Below are positions 28,301 through 35,200 of a stretch of DNA of 64,000 nt, in pieces (the first letter of the stretch is position 1; the number at the start of each line of letters is the position of its first letter). Under the pieces are notes generated by a model that worked only from the letters and a program-made list of their open reading frames with translations, did no database searches and had not been told where the DNA came from. This DNA is from Pyxicephalus adspersus (lineage: Eukaryota; Chordata; Amphibia; Anura; Pyxicephalidae). The position numbers were made by a program, and so were the translations under genes. The stretch is from positions 61,561,777-61,625,776 of the forward strand of contig NC_092861.1 of assembly GCF_032062135.1 (NCBI RefSeq), read 5' to 3'.

Positions 28301-30194
28301 AAGCTGTACTTAAAAGTAAAAACTGAATACAAAAGCAAATGTGCATATGTCAATTTTTAACAGAATATGAAAAACAAAATATAACTCAACAAATAAAGCT
28401 ATTCAGTCACTCAGGTTTTATTGGACATTTTAAAGGGGATACAGAATAAAAAGAAGATGGAATTTGGAAGTAAGTAGCAATTAGCAAAATAACTTGCAGA
28501 ACCAACCCATTAGGTGCAACCATGTACACATATTTACGGCAATGTAGTACTCAAAAAATGTTTTTTTTTTTCCCCTCTGAGAACATATTAAAGTGAATCT
28601 TTTGTGTTGCCTCATAAAAAGTAGAGAAAGATTGGAACTTCTTTTACATTTCCATTGTCACCACTGAGGTGACTTAGTCACTCAAGGCGATTTGTGCCTC
28701 TCAGTTCACTCCAAAACACCAATGATCTTCATCTGTAATGGTGACTTACTTTCCAATGGCCAGTAATGTACCAGACATTCTTCTTACTGATCACCATGCT
28801 CTTGTACTGTAAGCTGTGAATATAGTATTATAGCAGGGGTTCACTGAAGATCTGAAAGATATTTCAAGGGTTCCCCCATGTTAAAAAAGTCAAGAAACAC
28901 TGTTCTAAACCATCCTACTGTATCTCTTTCTTTTAGTAGTACACAGTCATAGATTTGTGTTGTAAGAGTGATGCCATATCACCGAACTGCAGCTCAAAAC
29001 TTTAGCTTGTTTGCAGACAGATAGTCTTTTTTTTTTTTTTTTTCATTCCAGCTGTTAAATTCCCATTGTGGCTTTGCAGAGTCATGTTAGTATGCATTTG
29101 AGAAGTATACATCTAAAGGTCATCCTTCTCTCATAAACCAGTTTTCTTCTGCAGAATGACCAATTTTCCTCTCTGTAAAGAAATGCAGTACTCCACTCAC
29201 ATTATGAGTCTTTTTACCTGTTATGACCTCTGATTGCCAGATGCTGGATGTCAGCACACAGAAGGTTATGTTACCTACATATTCACAAGGTTGACTGTCA
29301 TAGCTTTGTCATTGCCAGCGATAAGTATGGCCAAGGTGCCCCAAGTCCTTCTTTAAACCTTGTTACATGAATCAAGTAAATGTCATTGTCTTTAACTTAT
29401 TGCAACTTTGTATAATAACAATTAGCTTGGCTCTAAGCTTTGTATTACATATGGTTTAGTAAAATTGTTTTTGTTAGGACTATTTACTGTATATTTGCTT
29501 TCTACGGAAGTAGATTTTCCATTTGACTTATTCAATATTCTACAAACATATTGATCATCTGTCAGAGTTGCTTTAATCCAGTGTGTTGAACTGTTCTTGA
29601 CTTTTTAAGTCTAAGATATAAACTCTTTATTCACTATGGCCTGATAGAGACCTTTGTAGTGTCAGCGCCATTGTTTATAGACCCAACAGAAAAACATTTC
29701 TAAATTGTGGTGGCGTGATATGTTCTACATTTCTTAAGGGAAGTCTACATGAATAATAATGGGGTCATCTAGTTATTCTAAATGTCTTACTTTCCTTTCA
29801 TAATATACAATTTTTGTTGCATTTTCAGACATTGAGTCTTACTTGCACAGTCTTTGGCAACCCTGATCCAGAAGTCTCTTGGCTGAAGAACGACAGAGAT
29901 CTAGAGTTAAGCGACCATTATATTTCCACACTTGAACAAGGAAAGTATGCCAGCCTTACAATAAAAGATGTGTCTTCAGAGGACTCTGGAAAATACAGCA
30001 TCAATGTTAGAAACAAGTATGGTGGAGAAACAGTGGATGTTACTGTAAGTGTATTCAAATATGGTGAAGAGGTACCAGAAGTAAAACCCACTCAGATATC
30101 TAAACCTGCACCTGCACCCACACATGCTCCTGCACCTGCACCTGAGAAAGCTAAACCAGCAGCTTCCAAAGCAGGAAGAACTACCAGAAAGTAA
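467..30194 (+). CDS. MYOM2: MYOM2 (M-protein), 3' half: 18 coding exons to the stop codon
   Basis: M-protein is a structural protein of the sarcomeric M-band that links thick filaments in striated muscle. Joined exons: 467-645, 1221-1335, 1773-1929, 2009-2115, 2319-2363, 3477-3613, 5479-5623, 6788-6847, 8673-8740, 10002-10115, 10313-10400, 11495-11533, 17630-17735, 22513-22676, 22847-22883, 22973-22995, 23946-24001, 29829-30194. All junctions are AG/GT and keep one open frame of 667 residues. Order: Fn3, then Ig My9 to My13 joined by short helical linkers, then a Pro/Ala tail. By recalled family similarity, My11 to My13 and the C-terminal Tyr-Gly-Gly-Glu stretch resemble MYOM2 more than MYOM1 or MYOM3. 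Human MYOM2 is about 1465 residues, so this is roughly the last 45%. The paralogue call is less certain than the family call. Introns reach 6.1 kb and carry many repeats. Confidence 0.9.
646..1220 (+). other. Intron
   Basis: A 575-base intron splitting the Fn3 domain, phase 0. No recognisable repeat or other feature was seen. Confidence 0.75.
1221..1335 (+). CDS. MYOM2: MYOM2 exon: second half of the last Fn3 domain
   Basis: Residues 60-97 plus the first base of codon 98. It contains the Fn3 signature Tyr-x-Phe-x-Ile-x-Ala-x-Asn (YVFQIRAVNASG) followed by GVGRPSD and the closing strand. Acceptor ACACAG, donor CCAG|GTATGT. With the previous exon it completes a domain of about 97 residues, the normal Fn3 length. 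Confidence 0.9.
1773..1929 (+). CDS. MYOM2: MYOM2 exon: Ig domain My9, first part
   Basis: Residues 98-149, plus two bases of codon 150. The frame requires acceptor ACATCAG and donor GAAAA|GTATGC, which joins exactly to the next exon as Asn-Ser-Lys-Ile. It carries the B-strand Cys (SYNCSE) and the core Trp (FAWSKS) of an Ig I-set fold. An overlapping open frame begins upstream but is intronic. Confidence 0.88.
2009..2115 (+). CDS. MYOM2: MYOM2 exon: Ig domain My9, second part
   Basis: Residues 150-185 plus one base. It contains the Asp-x-Gly-x-Tyr motif of the Ig F strand (DDLGTYSVAVSD). The usual second Cys is replaced by Ser, which is common in muscle Ig domains. The acceptor follows a T-rich tract (TTTTTTTTCCAG); the donor is GAAG|GTGAGT. 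Confidence 0.88.
2319..2363 (+). CDS. MYOM2: MYOM2 exon: helical linker My9-My10
   Basis: A 45-base exon coding a short amphipathic stretch (ELERLMALSHEIKNP) between two Ig domains. Myomesin structures have an alpha helix at this point. It is phase 1 on both sides, so it is a symmetrical module. Donor CCAA|GTAAGT. Confidence 0.88.
2989..3033 (+). other. Candidate cassette exon in the My9-My10 intron
   Basis: A 45-base segment preceded by a pyrimidine-rich stretch and AG (CTGTAAAG) and followed by a strong donor (AAAA|GTAAGT). If used after the linker exon it reads in frame, beginning Met-Pro-Leu-Asn-Met-Val-Asp and ending Glu-Asp-Lys-Lys. It returns to phase 1, so it could be skipped or included without a frameshift. 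It also contains an ATG at 3000. It looks richer in G and C than the intron around it. I do not recognise the peptide from any myomesin, and no transcript evidence is available. Confidence 0.3.
3128..3186 (+). other. Candidate alternative terminal exon with hydrophobic segment and stop
   Basis: Preceded by a strong acceptor (CTCCTTTTTATCAG). In the phase set by the preceding candidate exon, or directly by the My9 linker exon, it reads SFVVIVPAALVGLNLFRL and then TAG, directly followed by GTAAAG. The 16 or so hydrophobic residues look like a single membrane helix. From the ATG at 3000 the two segments would give a peptide of about 30 residues; joined to the upstream gene they would give a truncated M-protein with a hydrophobic end. 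The function is unknown and this may be chance. Confidence 0.25.
3477..3613 (+). CDS. MYOM2: MYOM2 exon: Ig domain My10, first part
   Basis: Residues 201-246. It begins with Thr-Ile-Pro-Leu-Lys-Ser-Glu-Leu, a stretch typical of myomesins at the start of My10. The B strand reads GRVRFWIES, with no Cys at the usual place, a recalled trait of this domain in the family. It leaves in phase 0 at GAG|GTATGT. Confidence 0.9.
3614..5478 (+). other. Intron within My10
   Basis: A 1.9 kb phase 0 intron. Reading both strands I see only AT-rich unique-looking sequence and no recognisable repeat or exon. Confidence 0.65.
5479..5623 (+). CDS. MYOM2: MYOM2 exon: Ig domain My10, second part
   Basis: Residues 247-294 plus one base. 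It contains Ile-Glu-Met-Val-Met-Asp-Arg-Phe, then the F-strand motif ENEGTYTVQIQDGKAKN and the closing SSLVLIGD strand. All are strongly myomesin-like. Acceptor CGTTTTAG, donor GATG|GTATGG. Confidence 0.92.
5624..6787 (+). other. Intron with short AT microsatellite
   Basis: Phase 1 intron of about 1.2 kb. It contains an (AT)n run at about 6132-6156. No other recognised element. Confidence 0.65.
6132..6156. repeat. (AT)n microsatellite
   Basis: About twelve uninterrupted AT units, read directly from the sequence. Located inside an intron. Confidence 0.9.
6788..6847 (+). CDS. MYOM2: MYOM2 exon: helical linker My10-My11
   Basis: A 60-base exon, phase 1 on both sides, coding AFKALLAEAEFQRKEYIRKQ. 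The charged, heptad-like composition fits the helical linker that follows My10 in myomesins. Acceptor TTAACAG, donor CAAG|GTATAA. Confidence 0.92.
6848..8672 (+). other. Intron
   Basis: A 1.8 kb phase 1 intron between the linker exon and My11. No recognisable repeat or alternative exon was found by eye. Confidence 0.65.
8673..8740 (+). CDS. MYOM2: MYOM2 exon: start of Ig domain My11
   Basis: A 68-base exon, residues 315-337. It reads GPHFQEYLYWEVSEECEV followed by LLVCK. The His-Phe-x-Glu-Tyr-Leu-x-Trp entry and the B-strand Cys in VCK are typical of My11. Acceptor CATCTCCAG, donor AAG|GTATGA. It is too short to appear as a long open frame and was placed by splice phase and similarity. Confidence 0.9.
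8741..10001 (+). other. Intron within My11
   Basis: Phase 0 intron of 1.26 kb with a poly-T run near 9333. No recognised repeat. Confidence 0.6.
10002..10115 (+). CDS. MYOM2: MYOM2 exon: Ig domain My11, middle part
   Basis: Exactly 38 codons (residues 338-375), phase 0 on both sides. It reads VANIKKETVFKWYKDEVPTE and continues to GVCIFRIPK. The core Trp lies in FKWYKD. Acceptor GTTACAG, donor AAG|GTAGTA. Confidence 0.92.
10116..10312 (+). other. Short intron ending in a 30-base poly-T acceptor tract
   Basis: A 197-base intron, one of the shortest here. The polypyrimidine tract is an uninterrupted run of 30 T at 10279-10308, followed by ACAG. Confidence 0.9.
10313..10400 (+). CDS. MYOM2: MYOM2 exon: Ig domain My11, last part
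   Basis: Residues 376-404 plus one base. It reads LTKKDQGEYKATLKDDRGQD and then VSILELTGK. The Asp-x-Gly-x-Tyr motif and the Lys-Asp-Asp-Arg-Gly stretch are hallmarks of this myomesin domain. The donor is placed as AAAT|GTAAAT, because that phase joins to the next exon as Gly-Lys-Leu-Tyr-Glu. Confidence 0.92.
10401..11494 (+). other. Intron
   Basis: Phase 1 intron of 1.1 kb. Positions 10618-10640 share a 23-base segment (one mismatch) with 50452-50474, suggesting an old dispersed repeat. Otherwise nothing recognised. Confidence 0.6.
11495..11533 (+). CDS. MYOM2: MYOM2 exon: helical linker My11-My12
   Basis: A 39-base exon, phase 1 on both sides, reading LYEDIVYGMSKVS with its flanking split codons. 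It occupies the place of the My11-My12 linker in myomesins. Acceptor CTCCACAG, donor AGTG|GTAAGG. Confidence 0.88.
12675..12797 (+). repeat. Foldback repeat with GAAACGTGTCGG core
   Basis: Perfect 17-base inverted arms at 12675-12691 and 12741-12757, with TATAAAAG-type AT-rich sequence between them. Directly after the right arm comes CCCCTGAGGTAGCCGCTAAG followed by GCGAAACGTGTCGGGAC. The same core occurs at 24440, 32907 and 57992. I recall this core as a frequent frog repeat, but the family name is not known to me. Confidence 0.65.
15960..16582. mobile_element. MITE-like element interrupted by a TTAA-flanked insertion
   Basis: The left end (GGCTGGATTTATGGCAG) and the right end (inverse of AACTGTAAACCCAGC) look like imperfect terminal inverted repeats. 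A second element at 16113-16439 splits it. The class of the outer element is not recognised, and its exact ends are uncertain. Confidence 0.45.
16113..16439. mobile_element. TTAA-flanked MITE (piggyBac-like)
   Basis: Starts TTAA|CCACCTGG and ends CCAGGTGG|TTAA, with TTAA at 16109-16112 and 16440-16443. TTAA duplication with CC...GG ends is the mark of piggyBac transposition. A third CCAGGTGGTTAA at 16187-16198 suggests a shorter copy or internal duplication inside. A related right end occurs at 49816-49827. It has no coding capacity. Confidence 0.6.
17630..17735 (+). CDS. MYOM2: MYOM2 exon: Ig domain My12, first part
   Basis: Residues 418-452 plus two bases of codon 453. It reads GSSASELKIHCTPEGIRFHC and then FMKYFSEEMKVSWYQR. 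The core Trp is in VSWYQ. Acceptor TTTTTTTTCTAG, donor CAGAG|GTACTG. Phase 2 at the 3' end matches the next exon. Confidence 0.92.
17736..22512 (+). other. Large intron (4.8 kb)
   Basis: Phase 2 intron. It contains a dispersed repeat at about 18594-18862. It also contains a repeat-like tract ending at 21364 in GAACAAGCCCTT, the same end as the MITE at 60895-61310. The rest has no recognised feature. Confidence 0.6.
18594..18862 (+). repeat. Dispersed repeat family A, copy 1
   Basis: Shares TTTCACTTTACATAAAAGGG, the palindromic GCAACACC...GGTGCAGCA block and a GGAGGCTCTTGG...CTCCTTCTG...CATGCCC block with copies at 40165-40655 (minus) and 45610-45940 (plus). It carries several local inverted repeats and no coding potential. 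It is likely a non-autonomous DNA element; the family is not named. Confidence 0.65.
22513..22676 (+). CDS. MYOM2: MYOM2 exon: Ig domain My12, second part
   Basis: Residues 453-507 plus one base. It contains SSSEKMRIGGTDEYAWLQIC and then EPTEKDKGKYTFEIFD, with the Asp-Lys-Gly-Lys-Tyr F-strand motif, and ends in VDLSGQ. This is one of the most myomesin-specific stretches. Acceptor CAACCACAG, donor CAAG|GTAATC. Confidence 0.93.
22847..22883 (+). CDS. MYOM2: MYOM2 small exon: helical linker My12-My13, first part
   Basis: A 37-base exon reading AFDEAYAEFQRLK across its splice joints. It enters in phase 1 and leaves in phase 2 (CTCAA|GTATGT). It forms the start of the long helix before My13. Confidence 0.9.
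22973..22995 (+). CDS. MYOM2: MYOM2 microexon (23 bases): helical linker My12-My13, second part
   Basis: Codes AAAFAEK plus split codons. Acceptor TACCTCACAG, donor GAAGA|GTAAGT. It enters in phase 2 and leaves in phase 1. It was placed because both flanks fit and the joined peptide matches the family helix (RLKAAAFAEKNRG). Confidence 0.88.
22996..23945 (+). other. Intron
   Basis: A 950-base phase 1 intron with AT-rich sequence. Nothing else seen. Confidence 0.65.
23946..24001 (+). CDS. MYOM2: MYOM2 exon: end of linker and start of Ig domain My13
   Basis: Residues 528-546. It reads NRGKVIGGLPDVVTIMEGK, a stretch nearly invariant in myomesins. Acceptor GCTTTGCAG, donor AAG|GTAAAT, phase 0 at the end. 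Confidence 0.92.
24440..24691 (-). repeat. Foldback repeat with ACATGTCGG core
   Basis: The minus strand of 24440-24474 reads AAGCCAAAACGGTGAAACAT followed by GTCGG, the same core type as at 12761. A near-perfect hairpin lies at 24638-24662/24667-24691 (25-base arms, two mismatches, four-base loop). The two parts may belong to one element. Confidence 0.5.
24788..24945 (+). mobile_element. tRNA-derived SINE
   Basis: Opens GGCGGCATGGTGGCTCAGAG with an A-box-like TGGCTCAGAGGTTAG. A B-box-like GGTTCAAATCTT lies about 40 bases on, then CTATCTGCATGCAGTTTGCA and a GGTACTCCGG tail ending in T-rich sequence. This arrangement is a well-known SINE type of fish and amphibians. It is old, with several changed positions. 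Confidence 0.75.
25077..27181 (+). mobile_element. pogo/Tigger-type DNA transposon, degenerate
   Basis: Terminal inverted repeats share AGTAATACCCC at the left (25078-) and its inverse at the right (to 27180), flanked by TA at 25075-25076 and 27182-27183, the Tc1/mariner-superfamily target. About 2.1 kb long. The transposase inside is broken. The left end reads GAGTAATACCCC and the right end, inverted, CAGTAATACCCC. Confidence 0.85.
25481..26452 (+). pseudogene. Tigger transposase remnant
   Basis: The first frame (25481-26023) begins with a basic helix-turn-helix N-terminus (LQKKVELLDILHEKKNSVAV). It then jumps to the catalytic-domain part (AWIKKTLVSHWFQQCFVPQV), so the CENP-B-type binding segment and the first catalytic Asp region are deleted. 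A frameshift near 25985 moves the Asp-Asn-Ala...Gly-His motif into another frame, which continues FLPPNTNSLVQPMDQG with the third catalytic Asp. Stops follow at about 26285 and 26452. It is not functional; no sign of domestication. Confidence 0.82.
28650..28902 (-). mobile_element. hAT-like non-autonomous element, copy 1
   Basis: The minus strand begins CAGTGTTTCTTGACTTTTTT, then AACATGGGGGAACCC and AACCCCTGCTATAATA. The same order of blocks recurs at 52184-52400. The CAGTG-TTTC start resembles hAT ends. No target duplication is visible, and the left boundary is uncertain. Confidence 0.55.
29829..30194 (+). CDS. MYOM2: MYOM2 terminal coding exon: Ig domain My13 and Pro/Ala tail
   Basis: Residues 547-667, then TAA at 30192-30194. 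My13 shows the B-strand Cys (LSLTCTVFG), core Trp (VSWLKND) and EDSGKYSINV, with Ser where a second Cys would be. In myomesins My13 makes the antiparallel dimer contact. The last 42 or so residues are Pro/Ala/Lys-rich, with repeated Pro-Ala pairs and a basic end (GRTTRK). That tail is unlike the mammalian M-protein end as I recall it. Acceptor GCATTTTCAG. Confidence 0.94.
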   Translation, partial: TLSLTCTVFGNPDPEVSWLKNDRDLELSDHYISTLEQGKYASLTIKDVSSEDSGKYSINVRNKYGGETVDVTVSVFKYGEEVPEVKPTQISKPAPAPTHAPAPAPEKAKPAASKAGRTTRK

Positions 30195-31200
30195 TCTGTA
30201 AGAGCACATTAGATATGAAAGTATATATCCCTGGTTGATTGCATAAGCTTTGCTACATGTTTATAATGCAGTCCCCCTGGCTTAGAACTCTTGTAATGTT
30301 CTTCTTTTTTAAATTGTTATAAAGTTATATTTGCTGTGGAGAAAAGTAACAATGTTAAAAAAGACTATACATGTAGACATAGAGCATTTCTGATACCTAA
30401 AAAGTCAGTATTAATAAATGTACAATGAACAAACCCCAAACCTTGCCAGCAGTGGACAAAATTGTATTTCAATTAAGTTCTTAAATCTTTTGGATTAAGC
30501 TAAAGCCTCCACAAAAGTGCTACTTAATAAACTATTAGGTTTCTATGCATAAAAGTTAGAAAATATAACTTGTAATATATTAATATCCCCAAATCCAAGT
30601 TAATTACATATTTGGCTTCTGATAAACTTCTGGATTTTAAAAGACATGACATACATTTTAATTACCAAAACACTACCAGTATGATTCATTAATTCATAAA
30701 AAAGCTTCACATGCACTGATTTTAGTTGCCACTGAATTACACAGTTGGCAGGAAATAAATCCTGACCCTCTGGAGGTAGTTTAAAAAGTTTTGTAGTTTA
30801 CTGATATCAACAGTCCAACAAGGGAAAAAACAAGCATCAACTTAATTGCAGTTTTGTCTATGAGGAAACTTTATAATCTTCTCCTCAGCCACCCAATGTG
30901 TATGTTCTCAAAGTGGATTAAATTCAAAGGTTTAATTTATTCTTATCTGGCCTTAGTTTAATATAAAGCAGTGAAATGCAGCACACGGCTTCCATTGAAT
31001 TTAGGAAACAAGCATAGCCCATAGCTAAGCTTACCAGATGTGTTATTGTCATATCAACCAGTACAAATATCAGTTTATGTCTATGTATGTTTCATTGGAA
31101 ATTAAACATTTCCCTGTAACGCAGTGTCACTTGGCCATATTGGAATCACCTAATGTTGTTTTCCTTGCTTTGTGCTAATAAACTTAAATAGACACTTGTG
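30195..31200 (+). other. MYOM2: MYOM2 3' UTR (probable extent)
   Basis: From the stop to just after the last good polyadenylation signal, AATAAA at 31177-31182, which is followed by a GT/T-rich stretch (CACTTGTGCCTTTTTCTG). Earlier AATAAA motifs at 30413-30418 and 30526-30531 could give shorter forms. The exact end is inferred. Confidence 0.6.
31177..31182 (+). promoter_or_regulatory. Probable MYOM2 polyadenylation signal
   Basis: Canonical AATAAA with a T/GT-rich downstream element within 30 bases. It is the last such site before repeat-bearing intergenic DNA. Confidence 0.55.
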
Positions 31201-31905
31201 CCTTTTTCTGCATTAAATCACTTTTATTTTCCTTGTCTTGTCCTTTTATCACTCATGCATGGTAATGTTCTACTTTACACATATATTGTACACTGTTACT
31301 ATGCACTTTACTAACAAATGATCACTTTCTTTTTATGTTAGACAAGTATAACTGGAAGGGGCACTAAGACTGAAATGAAAATAATAATGCTATATGGATT
31401 ATGTGATAGATCTACTGCCAACATTCCCACCTACATATGTAATTGGTCAAATATCTGGGCAGAAGCTGATATATGTGTCATTTATGTATGACTGTTGTAA
31501 AGATTGTTGATTTTTATTAGATGCCAGCAAATGCAAAAGGAAACAGCAAATTACAGTTTTCTACAATAAGATTACTGGACAGGATGTGAGCTATGTGTTA
31601 GAAAATCTATTTTCATTATAACACCTTGCTTTATAACACACTCTTTATTTTCCTAGACCTCTTTTTTAAGTCAGATTTGAAACTCCTGCATTTTGTGAAA
31701 AATGCCACTCTAACAGAATATTAGTTTGAGGCAAACACACAATATTACCTACCTAAGTCACAGGGCCTTTTCTCTTCAAAATTCTCTTGAAATCACAAAA
31801 CAGTGAATTTGACATTCACCAAAAGTTCTCAGATAGAGAATCAATCACTGCTATTAAAAACATATGGGCCTGGAAGATTCTGCACAAGAAAATGTTTAGT
31901 GAAAC
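31201..31905. other. Intergenic, nothing recognised
   Basis: AT-rich, no coding or repeat signal seen. Confidence 0.5.
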
Positions 31906-31908
31906 TTA

Positions 31909-32207
31909 GGCAGGGCACGCACGTTAGACTTTTGTCATACGAAAGGAAAGACTAAAAGATGCAAGAACGAGCACTGTACAGGCAGCACCATTCTGCTCTA
32001 TAGAGAGAGGAGGGGGGAGAACAAGCAAATGGCACCCTGCTGCACTCTCTACCCTTCACTTGTATTGCAGTTGTTCATTTTTCATTGATCCACCAGGGCA
32101 TGTCTATTAATGACGTCGGTCAAACACTGTACACACATCAGATTCTCGTCCAATACCAGCTCTGAAGTGATAATTGGATGAGAATCATCTGAAGTGTGTA
32201 CATAGCC
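31909..32207. mobile_element. MITE with TTA duplication (Harbinger-like)
   Basis: The left end GGCAGGGCACGCACGTTAGA and the inverse of the right end (GGCTATGTACACACTTCAGA) match as terminal inverted repeats. Both are flanked by TTA (31906-31908, 32208-32210), a PIF/Harbinger-style target. About 300 bases with no coding capacity. Confidence 0.6.
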
Positions 32208-32210
32208 TTA

Positions 32211-35200
32211 GATTCACTGCTTTAAAACAAACCTCCCAGTCCAAGATTTTTTTTCAGATATTATTATTACTATCTTGTATTCAAATATTGTTGACATATT
32301 TTGCAGTGCTTTACAAAGTTCATTGTTCAGATATGCCTCAGTTCTCCTTTCTCTTTTATCCTATCCTTTAAAGATTTGCCTAATGCATTTCTATACTGTT
32401 TTCTTTCACAACAGATAAGGCTTCATTTTAATAGCAGATTTGAATACATATACTTTGAATACATATATGGTATTTTTAACTAACACATCATCCATGCAGT
32501 TCGCACATCAACACATATTTACCCCAAAATATATCCATCATAGTCTGTTGAATACCATGATATATAATAAGTGTGATGTTTATGTAACACAAAAGAATGA
32601 CAAAACTCAATGTATACTTTTGTGTTTTTTGCTTCATTGCATAACACATAGGGCAAAAAAACTTACATTTTTCTGCTACTAGCTTTATAGCAAGATCAGT
32701 TACCAGTCTTAAAGCTATATATGTAGCTTTTAATGACTGATACACTTAGGATTTAATTGATTTGTCATGATAATCTATATTGAAATAAGGTGGATTTGCA
32801 GTTTAGTTATGGTCTTTTTCCTCATATTGTCCGCTGTTACCCTCCCCACCTTCCAGCTGTCCTACTAAGGGAACCTTGGTTTCATGGTCTAATTCTGTTC
32901 TCTCTTCCTGAAGGAGTGGACGCAATCCACGAAACGCATCGAGGACAGCATGTCTCTTTTAGTGGCATGCTAAAGAGAGCATGCATGTTTGTATACATGC
33001 TGTTATGTTTTTATAATAATCATTTGGTCATGTCAACTCCATTATAGATACCAATAATGAAATATTATATGTTTAAAAAAACTGTGGACACTGAGAAATG
33101 TTGAATATATGGCATTTACTTTGGGACGTGGCACGAGTTGATGAAACAAACATAGGGAAATGTATAAATTTAATAATAAAATTATGTAAACTTATTAAGA
33201 ATAGGAGACTCCATGGTAGCCCACTGCTGCCACCCAAACAAATTTGGTGCTTCCAATGCTTCTAGGAGGTGTGTATGAATTTTCCATTACTCTGTGATGT
33301 CTTTTGGGCTGGGAATGTGCTACTGCAATGAGCAGGGAAGCATTTTCATAGTATTTTGAGTGTGCAGCTATTCCAGGAGGCAGCAGTTACGCAAAATGAC
33401 GCCTCACCCACCCATTCCAGAATTGTCAGAAGCTGGGAACAGGGTGAGTGGTTTTTATCAATTTTCTGTAAAATCTTTATTTTTTAATATTGTATTTTTG
33501 CTGAATTTCAAGCTCCCATCTTGCTCCGTCCCATTAAACTCCTGTTCAAAATATTAATTTTCAAATTAGAGGATCACTACTAAAAATGGTAGGTGGAATT
33601 ATTAATATGAAATACCAAGAATATGTTAAAAAATATTAGCACAAACATCTTTGCAAATATTACTTGTCTTTGTTTAATTTTTTTAAAGATTCTATAAATA
33701 CAGTAGAGTGTATCAACTGGCTTTTTACTCCAGCTGAGCTAAGTCATCACTTACTTTTTCACAGAAAACATTAACTTCTCAAGCCTTCATATTTAACTCA
33801 GTATTTTAGCACTGTTTCCTGAAAGTGGTTGAAGGGCATTATGATAATCAGTGATCATAAGAACCATTTGCAATTACAGAGCTAAAATGCAATAGTGCTT
33901 CCTGATGCTCACTTTTCTTAGTAATGACAGCTTTCGTTAGCTAAATATATTCTCTTATAAACTGTATGCATTACTGTGCTTTCATATTGTATGGAAAAAT
34001 GAATATGTAGTGCTTCTTTATTATGTGACAGAGTAATACAGAATTTCAATCTGTTTTATCTAATAAAACATAGAGCTAGTTTAGTTACTGATGTGTAGTT
34101 TTACAGTGGTTTAAAATAAATAAAGCAAAATCTAATGTATCCAAGATATATTCCTAATGTCCTTAGGCATATCCTTTACCTCATTCAGGTATCACTGAGG
34201 TGCAGAAAGGTTTGCAAGTTTATACTGATAAATTTGTTTTGTCATTGGCCAAACTAATGCCTGTTGTCAGTTGCTATATTCTAATTGTAATACTTTATGT
34301 CAAATTGATCTTCAGCTGTTCTGGCTTGATGGATAGTACAATCATCAAAATAGGAGAGTACATTCAAAAAATCACAGGCAACCCATCCCAAACAAAGGAT
34401 TTAGCAACATATGGTAGTCTGCCATTCTGAATAAACTTTTAAAAGCATTTCAGGTATTACAGTCCCTCACTCAAGACACACAAATGTATTAATGTTATCA
34501 CCAATTGATGTGCCAGTTTTAAAAAAGTCCAGTTTAATCAAATGTTTACAAACTGCTTCAAGTACTTTGTTTTTTGGGTTATACAGATTAAATATCAGTA
34601 TCTTTAGGTTATCTGTGACCAGCCTAGAACATTCAAGTATTTACAGATTCCTAATGTGTAGCATTGAGCTTTACAGCAAGCTCAGTAATGTGCTGCACAA
34701 CATGCACCATGTGATCTCGGTAGCTGCTGGCAATTCATCCTCAAATGTTACAGCAGAAGCACCTAATGTATTTGTGCACACAAACGTTTCTTCCTACTTT
34801 TGGCTACAGTGGGGAAGGGTTAGATCCTTTATTAGCTTTATACTGTTATCTTATGCAAAATGAGAGAAACTCTACAGCATCAACACATATCTTTATTATA
34901 GTTAAGAAGGGCTAGAACAGCTGTCAGATTTTTCTTTTGTCTTTGTTCACTTCCCGTCTGGTGAAACCATTGTCAGTGGGACAAGAAAATATCTCCAATG
35001 GAGCCTTGGAGAAAAAGAAAATCTGTCAGGATTACTAGTACCTCTCCATGCTATCCAATACTAGAATAAATATTTTTGGCTAGTTCTACACTTTAGGTTT
35101 CTTCACTCTGCAGCATAACTCTGCAGAAGAAACCCTAATGGTCTTTTTAAGTATAGACCAAATTCTGTGAGAGGGGAAAACGAGAGAGCTGATCTTCATC

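Larger units (their letters stand above)
24002..29828 (+). other. Large intron (5.8 kb) carrying SINE, Tigger and hAT-like repeats
   Basis: Phase 0 intron. In order it contains a foldback core (24440-24691), a SINE (24788-24945), a Tigger element (25077-27181) and a hAT-like repeat (about 28650-28902). The stretches 27184-28649 and 28903-29828 show no recognised feature. Confidence 0.7.

Noticed and set aside
34492..34863. 123-codon plus-strand open frame
   Set aside because: No recognisable domain, no splice context and biased AT-rich codons; treated as chance.
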